Positions 42,329-50,653 of a stretch of 64,000 nt of DNA are shown here, in pieces. The position numbers were made by a program, and so were the translations under genes. The DNA comes from JAAYBF01 sp963716445 (GTDB lineage Bacteria; Actinomycetota; Thermoleophilia; Solirubrobacterales; Thermoleophilaceae): positions 1,178,001-1,242,000 of the forward strand of contig OY970313.1 in the NCBI GenBank assembly GCA_963716445.1, given 5' to 3'. Below the pieces are notes generated by a model. The model ran no database searches, was not told the DNA's origin, and worked only from the letters and a program-made list of their open reading frames with translations. Positions within the stretch are counted from its first letter, which is position 1, and the number at the start of each line of letters is the position of its first letter.

Positions 42329-43873
42329 GTGAGGATGCGTCGCTCGAGAGCTCTCGTCCTCGCCTTTGCCGCGCTGGCCGTGGCGCTGACCGCCGTGGCG
42401 GCGCCGGCCCACGCCGCCAAGCGCGCCCAGGCCGCCAAGCCGAAGATCACCCGCGTCACGCCGATGCGCCTCAACGTCGGTGAGACGCTCGTCATCCGCG
42501 GCAAGAGCTTCAAGCCGAAGCCGCGTGGCAACACGGTCGTCTTCCAGGGGGCGGGAGGCCGCACGGTCTTCGCCAAGCCGCGCCGTGCAACTCGCCGCAA
42601 GCTCGTCGTGAAGGTGCCCGGCAGCGTCTCCCGCCTGCTCGTCCTGCGCGACGGCCAGCAGCGGCCGACCCGGATCAGGCTGCGCGTCCTCGCCGGCAAG
42701 TTCAGCGCGTTCACCCCGCGCCGGCTGTCGCCGGTCATCCTCGGTGCGGGCCAGGGCGACGGCGGACCCGGCGCCGGTCAGGGCAAGCCGCTCGCGGTCT
42801 GCGACAGCGACTCCGACCACGACAACGATCTGCTCACGAACCAGCTCGAGCTGCAGCTCGCCACCGACCCGTGCCTGATGGACACCGACGGCGACGGAAT
42901 CGAGGACGGCTACGAGTACCAGTCGGCGAGGGACCTCAACGACGACGAGTCGCAGGATCCCAACGCCGTCCTGCCGTACCCGGGCGCACGGCCGTACCCC
43001 AACCCGCTCGACCCGTCCGACCGAGACCGCGACTTCGACGGCGACTCCCTGACGCTGCGCGAGGAGCAGCGGCTCTGGAGGTTCGCGGTCAGCTCCGGAC
43101 GGACCGTTCGGACGCGCGAGCCGCTCTACTACTCCGACGGCGAGCAGTACTCCATCTACAGGCGCGACAGCGAGGGTCGCCGCCGCCCGGATCTCCTCGC
43201 GGCCGGCTACGGCCTGCACCAGAGCTTCCTGAGCTGGGCCGCCGCGAGCGGATACCGGACGGTCGTGCTGGTCGACCACCAGGAGCCGTGGTGGGACCCG
43301 TCGGGCACCGCCGCGCCGTACGGGCTGCTCGACGTCAACCGCGACGGCGGCGAGGCCGCGACGATCCTTCCCGGGTACTTCCGGCCGGAGGTGACCTACT
43401 ACGACCTGCTCCCCGACGGCTATCTCTCCGACGACGAGCGTGACGAGGACGCCGACGGGCTGACGAACTTCGACGAGACGCACGGACGCATGACGTCCGC
43501 CTACTGGGACGCCTGCTACGCCAGCGAGGCGCCGTTCGGCATCGTCTACGTCGGAACCGAGGTGACCGACCCGGACAGCGACGGCGACGGCGTCCGCGAC
43601 GGGGCCGACGACCAGGACCACGACGACATACCGAACGTGATGGAGCTCAGCCGGGTAGCCGCCTCGGGCCTCTGGGACGCCGAGCGCAACTGCGTGCCGC
43701 TCGAGGGGCTGCCGGAGCCGCCGGCGACCAATCATCCCGACGCCTACGGTCGCGTCAACCCGTTCAATCCCTGCCTGCCGGCCAGTGGGTCGCGCACGTG
43801 CACGCTGCACCCGAACCTCGCGGGCGGCGCCGCTCCGTTCGACGAGTCGCTCGACTGGGCCTCGCTCAACTAG
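42329..43873 (+). CDS. secreted IPT/TIG and calcium-repeat protein
   Basis: A 514-residue secreted protein. A signal peptide spans about 1-30 (VLAFAALAVALTAVAAPAHAA). An IPT/TIG-like domain spans about 33-120 (KITRVTPMRLNVGETLVIRG). Several DxDxDG calcium-binding repeats of thrombospondin-3 type follow: DTDGDGIEDGYE near 185, DRDFDGDSL near 232, DEDADGLTNFDE near 375, DPDSDGDGVRDGADDQDHDD near 415. It ends the pilus operon 3 nt after the previous gene. A calcium-dependent adhesin or pilus-associated surface protein is a reasonable guess. GTG 42329 or ATG 42335 may be the start. Confidence 0.75.
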   Translation: MRMRRSRALVLAFAALAVALTAVAAPAHAAKRAQAAKPKITRVTPMRLNVGETLVIRGKSFKPKPRGNTVVFQGAGGRTVFAKPRRATRRKLVVKVPGSVSRLLVLRDGQQRPTRIRLRVLAGKFSAFTPRRLSPVILGAGQGDGGPGAGQGKPLAVCDSDSDHDNDLLTNQLELQLATDPCLMDTDGDGIEDGYEYQSARDLNDDESQDPNAVLPYPGARPYPNPLDPSDRDRDFDGDSLTLREEQRLWRFAVSSGRTVRTREPLYYSDGEQYSIYRRDSEGRRRPDLLAAGYGLHQSFLSWAAASGYRTVVLVDHQEPWWDPSGTAAPYGLLDVNRDGGEAATILPGYFRPEVTYYDLLPDGYLSDDERDEDADGLTNFDETHGRMTSAYWDACYASEAPFGIVYVGTEVTDPDSDGDGVRDGADDQDHDDIPNVMELSRVAASGLWDAERNCVPLEGLPEPPATNHPDAYGRVNPFNPCLPASGSRTCTLHPNLAGGAAPFDESLDWASLN

Positions 43874-43908
43874 CGCGCCGGCGACCGCATCGCGCCGGGA
43901 CGCGCCGG

Positions 43909-43914
43909 TAGGGT
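43909..43914 (+). promoter_or_regulatory. -10 element of aroC
   Basis: TAGGGT lies 10 nt before ATG 43925. It argues against the in-frame GTG at 43913, which would overlap the hexamer. Confidence 0.4.
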
Positions 43915-43924
43915 GTCTGGCCGC

Positions 43925-45088
43925 ATGACGATCCGCTTCACCACGGCCGGCGAGTCCCACGGGCCAGGTCTCACCGCGGTGGTCGAGGGGCTGCCGGCGG
44001 GCATCGAGGTGACGCCGGAGGACATCGATCGCGACCTCGCCCGGCGCCAGCTCGGGCACGGCCGCGGCGGGCGGATGAAGATCGAGAAGGACCGCGCCGA
44101 GGTCACCTCGGGCATCCGTCACGGCCGCACGCTCGGCAGCCCGGTGGCGCTGCGGATCGCCAACCGCGACTACGCCAACTGGGAGGAGCGGATGAACCCG
44201 TGGCCGGTCGACGCCGACGTCGACGAGGTCCACCTGCCGCGCCCGGGCCACGCGGACCTGGCCGGCGTGCAGAAGTACGGCTTCAGCGACGTTCGCAACG
44301 TGCTCGAGCGGGCGAGCGCGCGCGAGACGACGGCGCGCGTCGCCGCGGGGGGGGTCGCGAAGGTCTACCTGCGCGCGTTCGGGGTCGAGATCCGCAGCCA
44401 CGTGCTGCAGATCGGGTCGGTCGTCGCGCCGGTTCGCGAGGACCTCGCGCCCAGCTCGTTCGACGCCGTCGACGAGTCGCCGGTGCGCTGCCTCGACGGC
44501 GCGGCGAGCGACGCGATGGTCGCCGAGATCAACGCGGCGCGGAAGGCGAACGAGTCGCTCGGGGGGATCTACGAGACCGTCGCCTTCGGCGTCACGCCGG
44601 GGATCGGCTCGCACGTCTCGTGGGACGCCCGCCTCGACGGCCGCCTCGCCCAGGCGATCATGTCGATCCAGGCGATGAAGGGGGTCGGGATCGGCGACGG
44701 CTTCGACCTCGCGGGCCGGGTCGGCTCGAAGGCCCACGACGAGATCTTCTACGGCGAGGAGCACGGCTTCGAGCGCGAGACCAACCGCGCCGGCGGCATC
44801 GAGGGCGGGATGACCAACGGCGACCCGGTCGTCGTGCGCGCCGCGATGAAGCCGCTGCCGACGCTGACCAAGCCGCTGCGCTCGGTCGACATCGAGACCA
44901 AGCAGCCGGCGGCGGCGCTGCGCGAGCGCACCGACTCCTGCACGGTTCCGGCCGCAGCGGTGGTCGCCGAGGCGATGGTCGCGCTGGTGCTCGCCGACGC
45001 CTACAAGGAGAAGCTCGGCGGCGATCACGTCGACGACGCCGTCGCCGCCCTGCGCGCCTACGAGGAGCGCATCGGGTGGCGGCGCTGA
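43925..45088 (+). CDS. aroC: chorismate synthase
   Basis: A 387-residue FMN-dependent enzyme making chorismate from EPSP. It begins TIRFTTAGESHGPGLTAVVEGLPAG (signature 1) and has RASARETTARVAAGGVAK (signature 2, about residue 130) and the late RTDSCTVPAAAVVAEAM segment (signature 3, about 335). The length is normal. Its 3' end overlaps aroKB by 13 bp. It restarts the shikimate block interrupted by the pilus genes. Confidence 0.96.
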   Translation: MTIRFTTAGESHGPGLTAVVEGLPAGIEVTPEDIDRDLARRQLGHGRGGRMKIEKDRAEVTSGIRHGRTLGSPVALRIANRDYANWEERMNPWPVDADVDEVHLPRPGHADLAGVQKYGFSDVRNVLERASARETTARVAAGGVAKVYLRAFGVEIRSHVLQIGSVVAPVREDLAPSSFDAVDESPVRCLDGAASDAMVAEINAARKANESLGGIYETVAFGVTPGIGSHVSWDARLDGRLAQAIMSIQAMKGVGIGDGFDLAGRVGSKAHDEIFYGEEHGFERETNRAGGIEGGMTNGDPVVVRAAMKPLPTLTKPLRSVDIETKQPAAALRERTDSCTVPAAAVVAEAMVALVLADAYKEKLGGDHVDDAVAALRAYEERIGWRR

Positions 45089-46653
45089 CCGGAGCCGGCG
45101 CGTCGGGCCGCGGAGCGGGCGGCGCGCTCGTGCTGGTCGGCTTCATGGGCGCCGGCAAGTCGACCGGCGCGCGCAAGGTCGCCGCGGAGCTCGGGGTGAC
45201 GGCGCTCGACTCCGACCGCGAGCTCGAGGCGGCGCTCGGCGAGCCGATCGAGTCGTTCTTCGACCGCGAGGGCGAGCCCGCCTTCCGCGCCCGCGAGGAG
45301 GAGGCGGTGCTGTCGCTGCTGGCGCGCCGGGACGCCGACGTGATCGCGCTCGGCGGCGGCTCGCTCGGCTCGGAGCGGGTCCGCGAGGCGCTGCGCGAGC
45401 ACACCGTCGTCCACATGGAGGTCGACGCGCGGGTGGCCTGGCGCCGCGCCGAGGGCAAGGGCCGGCCGCTGGCGCGCGACCGCGGGCGCTTCGACGAGCT
45501 GCACGCCGAGCGCGAGGCGCTCTACGAGTCGGTCGCCGACGCCGTCCTGCCGTCGAACGGCAAGGAGACGGTCCGCCGCGCCCTGCCCGCGCTGATCGCG
45601 CTGCGCGACCTGCGCTCCGCCGGGATCGAGGGTGTCCGGCTGTTCTGGGCGGAGGCCGCCTCGGGTGCCTACCCCGTGTTCTTCGGCCGCGGCCTGGTGG
45701 CCGGCGGCTTCGCCTATCCGACCGACGGGCGAAGGTTCGTCGTGACCGACGAGAACGTCCGGGCGAAGCTCCGGCTCGGCGACGGCGACGGTCACGTCCT
45801 GATCGCGCCGATCCCGCCGGGCGAGTCGCACAAGACCCTGGGCTCGGCCGAGCGGGTGCTCGGCGAGCTGGCGAGGGCGGGCGCCGAGCGCGGCGACCTG
45901 GTGGTGGCCGTCGGTGGAGGCGTCGTCGGCGACCTCGCCGGCTTCTGCGCCGCGATCTACCAGCGCGGGATGCGCCACGTCCAGGTGCCGACGACGCTGG
46001 TCGCCCAGGTCGACTCGGCCTACGGCGGCAAGACGGGTGTGGACCTCCCCGAGGGGAAGAACTACGCCGGCGCGTACCACCAGCCGTCGGCCGTCGTCTG
46101 CGATCCGGAGACGCTCAGGACGCTGCCGACCGAGGAGCTGGCGGCCGGCTACGCCGAGGTCGTCAAGACGGCGCTGATCGCCGGCGGGCCGCTCTGGGCA
46201 CGGGTGCGCCGCGGCGGCCCGGTCGACGACGAGACGATCCTCGGCTGCCTGCGCACCAAGCTCGCCGTCGTCGCGGCCGACGAGCGCGACGCTGGCCGCC
46301 GCCAGGTGCTCAACCTCGGCCACACCGTCGCCCACGCGATCGAGTCGGCCACCGCCTACGAGCGCTACCGCCATGGCGAGGCGGTCGCGATCGGCCTGCT
46401 CGCCGCGCTGCGCCTGTCCGGCGCCGACGCGCTGCGCAAGGAGGTCGCCGCGCTGTTCGCCGACCGTGGCCTGCCGGTCGCCTTCGACGGCGCCGGCGTC
46501 GACGAGATCGTCGCGCTCACCGAGCGCGACAAGAAGCGCCAGGGGGGTCGCGTGCCGTTCGTCCTCGTCCAGTCGCCCGGAGAGGTGACCCCGGGCCACG
46601 AGGTCTCACCCGACGCCCTGCGCGCGGCGGTCGCCGAGGTCCACGCCGGCTGA
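45076..46653 (+). CDS. aroKB: bifunctional shikimate kinase / 3-dehydroquinate synthase
   Basis: A 525-residue fusion. Residues about 15-175 are shikimate kinase: P-loop GFMGAGKST (22-30), LDSDRELEAALG with the substrate Asp, and IALGGGSLGS. Residues about 185-525 are dehydroquinate synthase: AVGGGVVGDLAGFCAAIYQRG, VDSAYGGKTGVDLPEGKN, and metal ligands in NLGHTVAHAIE and RYRHGEAVAIG. The two steps are not consecutive in the pathway (step 2 and step 5). Similar AroKB fusions are known in some Actinomycetota such as bifidobacteria. GTG 45076 overlaps aroC by 13 bp. Confidence 0.95.
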   Translation: MAALTGAGASGRGAGGALVLVGFMGAGKSTGARKVAAELGVTALDSDRELEAALGEPIESFFDREGEPAFRAREEEAVLSLLARRDADVIALGGGSLGSERVREALREHTVVHMEVDARVAWRRAEGKGRPLARDRGRFDELHAEREALYESVADAVLPSNGKETVRRALPALIALRDLRSAGIEGVRLFWAEAASGAYPVFFGRGLVAGGFAYPTDGRRFVVTDENVRAKLRLGDGDGHVLIAPIPPGESHKTLGSAERVLGELARAGAERGDLVVAVGGGVVGDLAGFCAAIYQRGMRHVQVPTTLVAQVDSAYGGKTGVDLPEGKNYAGAYHQPSAVVCDPETLRTLPTEELAAGYAEVVKTALIAGGPLWARVRRGGPVDDETILGCLRTKLAVVAADERDAGRRQVLNLGHTVAHAIESATAYERYRHGEAVAIGLLAALRLSGADALRKEVAALFADRGLPVAFDGAGVDEIVALTERDKKRQGGRVPFVLVQSPGEVTPGHEVSPDALRAAVAEVHAG

Positions 46654-46676
46654 GCCGGCGCGGGCGACCCGGCTGT

Positions 46677-46682
46677 TAGGTT
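46677..46682 (+). promoter_or_regulatory. -10 element of aroQ, leaderless
   Basis: TAGGTT lies 7 nt before GTG 46690 without a ribosome binding site, so aroQ-pepP can be transcribed separately from aroKB. Confidence 0.5.
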
Positions 46683-46689
46683 GGCCGCC

Positions 46690-47133
46690 GTGAAGAAGCA
46701 CCGCATCGGAATCCTCCACGGCGTCAATCTCGACCAGCTCGGCAAGCGCGATCCCGCGGTCTACGGGACGTTCTCGCTGCCCGAGCTCGAGGGCAGGATC
46801 AAGCGCTTCGCCGACGAGCTGGGCTTCGACGTCACCTTCTGGCAGACCAACCACGAGGGCGAGTACTGCGAGCAGCTGCACCTCGCCCGCGAGCGCGCCG
46901 ACGGGCTCGTCCTCAACCCGGGCGCCTGGACCCACTACTCGTACGCGATTCGCGACGCGCTCGAGGTCTGCGGGCTGCCGGCCGTCGAGGTCCACATCTC
47001 CGAGGTCGACGGCCGCGAGGACTGGCGGCGGCTGTCGGTGATCCGCGACCTCTGCGCCGGGCGCGTGCAGGGCAAGGGCGCCGACGGCTACCGCGAGGCG
47101 CTCGCGATCCTGCGCCGCGAGCTCGGCGAGTGA
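46690..47133 (+). CDS. aroQ: 3-dehydroquinate dehydratase, type II
   Basis: A 147-residue type II dehydroquinase. The catalytic set is visible: HGVNLDQLGKRDPAVYG with the asparagine, arginine and active Tyr, NPGAWTHYSYAIRDAL, EVHIS with the catalytic His, and the arginine in EDWRRLS. Several normally invariant words are altered (GPNLN reads GVNLD; LSNVHARE reads ISEVDGRE), so it is a divergent member. It ends with a 4-bp overlap into the peptidase gene. Confidence 0.92.
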   Translation: MKKHRIGILHGVNLDQLGKRDPAVYGTFSLPELEGRIKRFADELGFDVTFWQTNHEGEYCEQLHLARERADGLVLNPGAWTHYSYAIRDALEVCGLPAVEVHISEVDGREDWRRLSVIRDLCAGRVQGKGADGYREALAILRRELGE

Positions 47134-48194
47134 GCGCGGATCGCGCCGAGCGCCTGACCGATCTGGTCCGCGGCCGTGGGCTCGACGCGCTGCTGGTCAC
47201 CGACCTCGTCCACGTCCGCTGGCTGACGGGATTCACCGGCACCAACGGCGCCTGCCTGGTCGCGGCCGACGAGCGCCTCTTCCTCACCGACTTCCGCTAC
47301 GTCGGCCAGGCGGCCGAGCAGGTCGAGGGCTTCGAAACGGTGCGCGCCGGGCGCGACCTGCTCGGCGAGCTCGCGCGCCGGCTGCCACGCGGACGCGTCG
47401 GCTTCGACGACGCCGACCTCACCGTCAAGGCGCACACGCGGCTGGCCGAGCGCGCGGGGACCGGCGTCGAGCTGGTCGCCGCCGGTGGCCTGGTCGAGCG
47501 GCTGCGCGAGGTCAAGGACGCCGGCGAGCTGGAGCGGATCGCCGCCGCCGCCGCGCTCGCGACCGACGCCTTCGAGCGGACGATCGAGCCCGGCTTGGCG
47601 GGACGGACGGAGCGCGCGCTGGCGCTCGCGCTCGAGCAGGAGATGCGCTTGGCCGGCGCCGAGGATCCGTCGTTTCCCACGATCGTCGCCCACGGCGCCC
47701 ATGGAGCGCTGCCGCACGCCGCGGCGCGCGACGTCGAGATCCCGGCCGGCGTGCTCGTCACGATCGACTGGGGGGCGCGCCTCGACGGCTACTGCTCGGA
47801 CTGCACGCGGACGCTCGCGACCGGCGAGGTCGGAGAGCGCGAGCAGGAGGTCTACGAGGTCGTGCTGCGCGCCCAGGAGACGGCGCTCGCCGCGGTGAGG
47901 CCGGGCGCGGGGTGCGCCGACGTCGACGCGGTGGCGCGTGCGATCGTCGAAGAGGCCGGGCACGGGGAGCGCTTCGGCCACGGCCTCGGTCACGGCGTCG
48001 GCCTCGAGGTCCACGAGGGGCCGCGGATCGCCAAGGGGGCCGAGGGCACGCTGAAGGCCGGCAGCGTCGTGACGATCGAGCCCGGCGTCTACCTGCCCGG
48101 CGAGCTCGGCGTGCGGATCGAGGACCTCGTCGTGGTCGAGAACGGCGGGCCGCGCGTGCTGACGCCGTTCCCGAAGGCGCTGACCCAGGCCTGA
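47130..48194 (+). CDS. pepP: Xaa-Pro aminopeptidase-like M24 peptidase
   Basis: A 354-residue M24 metallopeptidase. The N-terminal creatinase-like domain (about 1-125) includes WLTGFTGTNGACLV and LTDFRYVGQA. The pita-bread catalytic domain has the metal ligands in ITIDWGARLDGYCSDCTRT (two Asp), GHGLGHGVGLEVHEGP (His), TIEPGVYLPG (Glu) and GVRIEDLVVVE (Glu). It removes residues before proline. In Mycobacterium and others this gene directly precedes efp; here efp is about 15 kb away. The symbol follows the common name; pepQ is used for the same locus elsewhere. Confidence 0.92.
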   Translation: MSADRAERLTDLVRGRGLDALLVTDLVHVRWLTGFTGTNGACLVAADERLFLTDFRYVGQAAEQVEGFETVRAGRDLLGELARRLPRGRVGFDDADLTVKAHTRLAERAGTGVELVAAGGLVERLREVKDAGELERIAAAAALATDAFERTIEPGLAGRTERALALALEQEMRLAGAEDPSFPTIVAHGAHGALPHAAARDVEIPAGVLVTIDWGARLDGYCSDCTRTLATGEVGEREQEVYEVVLRAQETALAAVRPGAGCADVDAVARAIVEEAGHGERFGHGLGHGVGLEVHEGPRIAKGAEGTLKAGSVVTIEPGVYLPGELGVRIEDLVVVENGGPRVLTPFPKALTQA

Positions 48195-48215
48195 CCGCGC
48201 CGTCCTGCGCTCGTG

Positions 48216-48229
48216 CGAACATGTGTTCG
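48216..48229. promoter_or_regulatory. LexA (SOS) box of imuB
   Basis: CGAACATGTGTTCG is a perfect palindrome and fits the Gram-positive LexA consensus CGAAC-RNRY-GTTCG. It ends 1 nt before ATG 48231. The embedded GAACAT is 8 nt before the ATG and could act as the -10, so LexA would block the promoter itself. The same 14-mer occurs before dnaE2. Confidence 0.92.
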
Positions 48230-48230
48230 C

Positions 48231-49430
48231 ATGATCGTCTGCGTCCTGATCCCGCGATTCGCGCTGCTGGCGGCGCTCGGCGACCGGCGCGTCCTGGCGG
48301 CCGAGCCGGTTGCGCTGGCGCCGGAGGCGGGCAGAGAGCAGCTGGTGGGGGAGATCTCGGCGGGAGCCGAAGCGTTCGGGATCGCTGCTGGGATGCGCGT
48401 CGGCGAGGCGCTCTCGCGCTGCCCGGAGCTGCGGCTGGTGCCACCGGACCCCGAGGGCGTGCGCGGGCTCTGGGCCGAGGTTCTGGAGCGGATCGAGTCG
48501 ATCGGCGCGGCGGCGGAGTCGGATCGCCCCGGCACGGCGTTCTTCGCGGCCGACGGGCTGCGCGGCATCCACGGCGGAAGCCTCGACGGCGTGCTCTCGG
48601 CCACCCGGCGGGTGCTCGCGCCCAACACCCGGCTGGGCGTCGCGCCGAGCCGCTTCGCGGCGTGGTGCGCGGCTACCCAGACGCGCCAGCGCAAGCGGAC
48701 GCTGACGGTCGAGGGCCGGCGGACCGCACGCTTCCTCGCTCCGCTGCCGACCGCGCTGCTGCGCTCGCGGTCGGAGCTGGCGGGCCTGCCCGAGACGCTG
48801 GAACGGCTCGGCGTCCGCACGCTCGGCGAGCTGGCGGCGCTGCCGACGCCGGCGCTGGCCGAGCGCTTCGGCCATCCCGGCCTGCTCGCGCGCGAGCTCG
48901 CCGGCGGCCGCGACAGCCCGCTCGCCCCGCGCCGCCCGCCGGAGCCGGTGAGCGAGCGGATCGAGCTGCCGGAGGCGGCGTCCGGACAGCAGCTCGAGCG
49001 CGCGCTCGAGCTGCTGATCGCGCGGGTGCTGGCGCGACGGGAGCGGCGCGGGCGCTCGCTGCGGGCGCTGGCCGTCTCCGCGCGCTTCGTGGCCGGGGGG
49101 ACCTGGCGGACCACCGCGACGCTGCGCCACGCGAGCGCCGACCCCGAGCGCATCCGGCTGGCGCTGGCCACGCGGCTCGGCGAGCTGCCCGCTCCCGCGG
49201 AGTCGCTCGCGCTCGCGGTCGAGGCGTTCGGGCCGCCGGCGCGCGAGCAGACGCGCATGCTCGACGACGGCGACGGCGAGCGCCGCGCGCGCCTGGCCGA
49301 GGCGGTGCGTCAGGCGCGCCAGGCGGCCGGCGAGGGCGCGGCGATGCGGGTGCTCGAGGTCGATCCCGAGTCGCGGCTGCCGGAGCGCCGGGCGGTTCTG
49401 GCGCCCTTCCCCGATCCGAGCGATCGCTGA
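48231..49430 (+). CDS. imuB: ImuB, Y-family polymerase-like mutasome subunit
   Basis: A 399-residue member of the Y-family polymerase superfamily of the ImuB type. The N-terminal palm/fingers region begins IVCVLIPRFALLAAL and contains FGIAAGMRVGEALSRCPEL and FFAADGLRGIHGG, where true polymerases have the catalytic acidic residues. A helix-hairpin-helix thumb follows (ERLGVRTLGELAALP) and then a little-finger-like domain. ImuB is catalytically inactive and bridges DnaE2 to the clamp in mycobacteria. An LexA box lies immediately upstream. ATG 48231 is chosen because the longer reading starts inside that box. No imuA' gene is present. Confidence 0.92.
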   Translation: MIVCVLIPRFALLAALGDRRVLAAEPVALAPEAGREQLVGEISAGAEAFGIAAGMRVGEALSRCPELRLVPPDPEGVRGLWAEVLERIESIGAAAESDRPGTAFFAADGLRGIHGGSLDGVLSATRRVLAPNTRLGVAPSRFAAWCAATQTRQRKRTLTVEGRRTARFLAPLPTALLRSRSELAGLPETLERLGVRTLGELAALPTPALAERFGHPGLLARELAGGRDSPLAPRRPPEPVSERIELPEAASGQQLERALELLIARVLARRERRGRSLRALAVSARFVAGGTWRTTATLRHASADPERIRLALATRLGELPAPAESLALAVEAFGPPAREQTRMLDDGDGERRARLAEAVRQARQAAGEGAAMRVLEVDPESRLPERRAVLAPFPDPSDR

Positions 49431-49681
49431 TGGCGCCCACGGCGACGAGGCGGCTGGGAGCGCCGCGCCCGGCGCGGGTCCGCGTCGGTCCGGACGGACG
49501 GCCGACGGCCGTCGGCCAGGCGACGGTCGAGGCCGTGCGCGAGGACTGGGTGGTCGAGGACCGCTGGTGGACGCGACGCCCGCTGCGCCGCCGCTACTTC
49601 GAGCTCGTGCTCGAGAACGGTCGCAACGTCGTCGTCTTCCACGACCTCGTCGGCGGTGGATGGCTCACCCAGCGCGGTTGA
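49430..49681 (+). CDS. DUF6504-like small protein
   Basis: An 83-residue protein overlapping the imuB stop codon (TGATG). A basic N-terminus leads into VEAVREDWVVEDRWWTRRPLRRRYFELVLENG and a C-terminal FHDLVGGGWLTQRG. This matches the small DUF6504-type proteins found beside imuB and dnaE2 in Actinomycetota; the DWxxxDRWW...RRYF pattern is distinctive. The function is not established; cotranslation with imuB suggests a mutasome accessory. The family call is from memory of the pattern and should be checked. Confidence 0.7.
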   Translation: MAPTATRRLGAPRPARVRVGPDGRPTAVGQATVEAVREDWVVEDRWWTRRPLRRRYFELVLENGRNVVVFHDLVGGGWLTQRG

Positions 49682-49728
49682 GCCGGCCTCGATGCGTCCG
49701 TGTCCGTGACGTGCGAGAGGATGGGGCC

Positions 49729-50190
49729 ATGACGAAGGTCGACGAGAGGGCCTCGGTGCCGCCCATCGGCGCCTCCGAGCGCGAGAAGCTGGCGACGACG
49801 CTCGACCGCGACCACGTCGTGGCGGCGATGCTCTTCGGCTCTCAGGCGACCGGGCGGACGGGGCCTCTGTCGGACATCGACATCGCCGTCTGGCTCGATC
49901 CCGCGCTCCCGCCCGAGCGGCGATCCCACCTGCGCTCCGAGCTGTTGCTGGCGGCGATCGATGCGCTCGGGACCGACGAGGTCGACGTCGTCGTCCTGAA
50001 CGAGGCGCCGCCGCTCCTGCGCCACAGGGCGCTGAAAGGCGCGTTGCGCCTGTTCGAGCGCGATCCCCGCACTCGGATCCGGCTCGAGACCATCGCACTG
50101 CTCGACTACCTCGACACAGCTCAACTGCGGAAGACCCTGGCCGCCGGCCGCCGGCGACGGATCGAGGAGGGTCGCTTTGGTCGACGTTGA
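49729..50190 (+). CDS. mntA: MntA-like nucleotidyltransferase antitoxin
   Basis: A 153-residue minimal nucleotidyltransferase. The motif LFGSQATGRTGPLSDIDIAVWL (GS at 37-38, DxD at 49-51) is the GSx10DxD active site of MNT domains, and DEVDVVVLNEAPPLLRHRALK follows as in MntA proteins. MntA proteins neutralise HepT toxins by adding AMP to a tyrosine. The next gene is the matching HEPN toxin, overlapping by 14 bp. The pair is inserted between imuB/DUF6504 and dnaE2. Confidence 0.9.
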   Translation: MTKVDERASVPPIGASEREKLATTLDRDHVVAAMLFGSQATGRTGPLSDIDIAVWLDPALPPERRSHLRSELLLAAIDALGTDEVDVVVLNEAPPLLRHRALKGALRLFERDPRTRIRLETIALLDYLDTAQLRKTLAAGRRRRIEEGRFGRR

Positions 50191-50596
50191 GCGCATCGGA
50201 AGCCGACTCGACCGCCTCGAGCGCCTGGTCGAGCTGCTTGACGGAGTTCGGGCGGAAGGAGAGCAGGCCTACCTCCAAGACGAGCGACTCCGGGCGATGA
50301 CCGAGCGCTGGCTGCAGCTCGCGATCCAGACCTGCATCGACATCGGAGCCCAGCTCGTCAGCGAGCTGTCCGTGGAGCCGCCGGCGGACTACGCCGGCGT
50401 CTTCCGGAGCCTCGCCGCCGGGGGGCACGTCGAGCATGACCTCGGGGAGGCGCTGGCTGCCGCGGCGGGTCAACGCAACGTGCTCGTCCACATGTACCTG
50501 GACATCGACGACCGTGAGGTCTTCGCCTCCCTCGACCGCCTCGACGACCTGCGCAGGTTCGCAGCGGCCGCCCAGCGGCTGGCCGACCGAGACTAG
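50177..50596 (+). CDS. hepT: HepT-like HEPN RNase toxin
   Basis: A 139-residue all-helical HEPN (DUF86) protein from a TTG start inside the end of mntA. The active motif Rx4HxY is present as R100-NVLV-H105-M-Y107, with the tyrosine that MntA-type partners modify. Helices around 35-65 (MTERWLQLAIQTCIDIGAQ) match the family. HepT cleaves RNA when freed. The overlap and order (antitoxin first) are typical of this system. Confidence 0.9.
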   Translation: MVDVERIGSRLDRLERLVELLDGVRAEGEQAYLQDERLRAMTERWLQLAIQTCIDIGAQLVSELSVEPPADYAGVFRSLAAGGHVEHDLGEALAAAAGQRNVLVHMYLDIDDREVFASLDRLDDLRRFAAAAQRLADRD

Positions 50597-50653
50597 GCGC
50601 CTCGAGCGACCGCTCGCGGCAGGAGAAGTACTAGCTGGCGCTTTACATCGATG

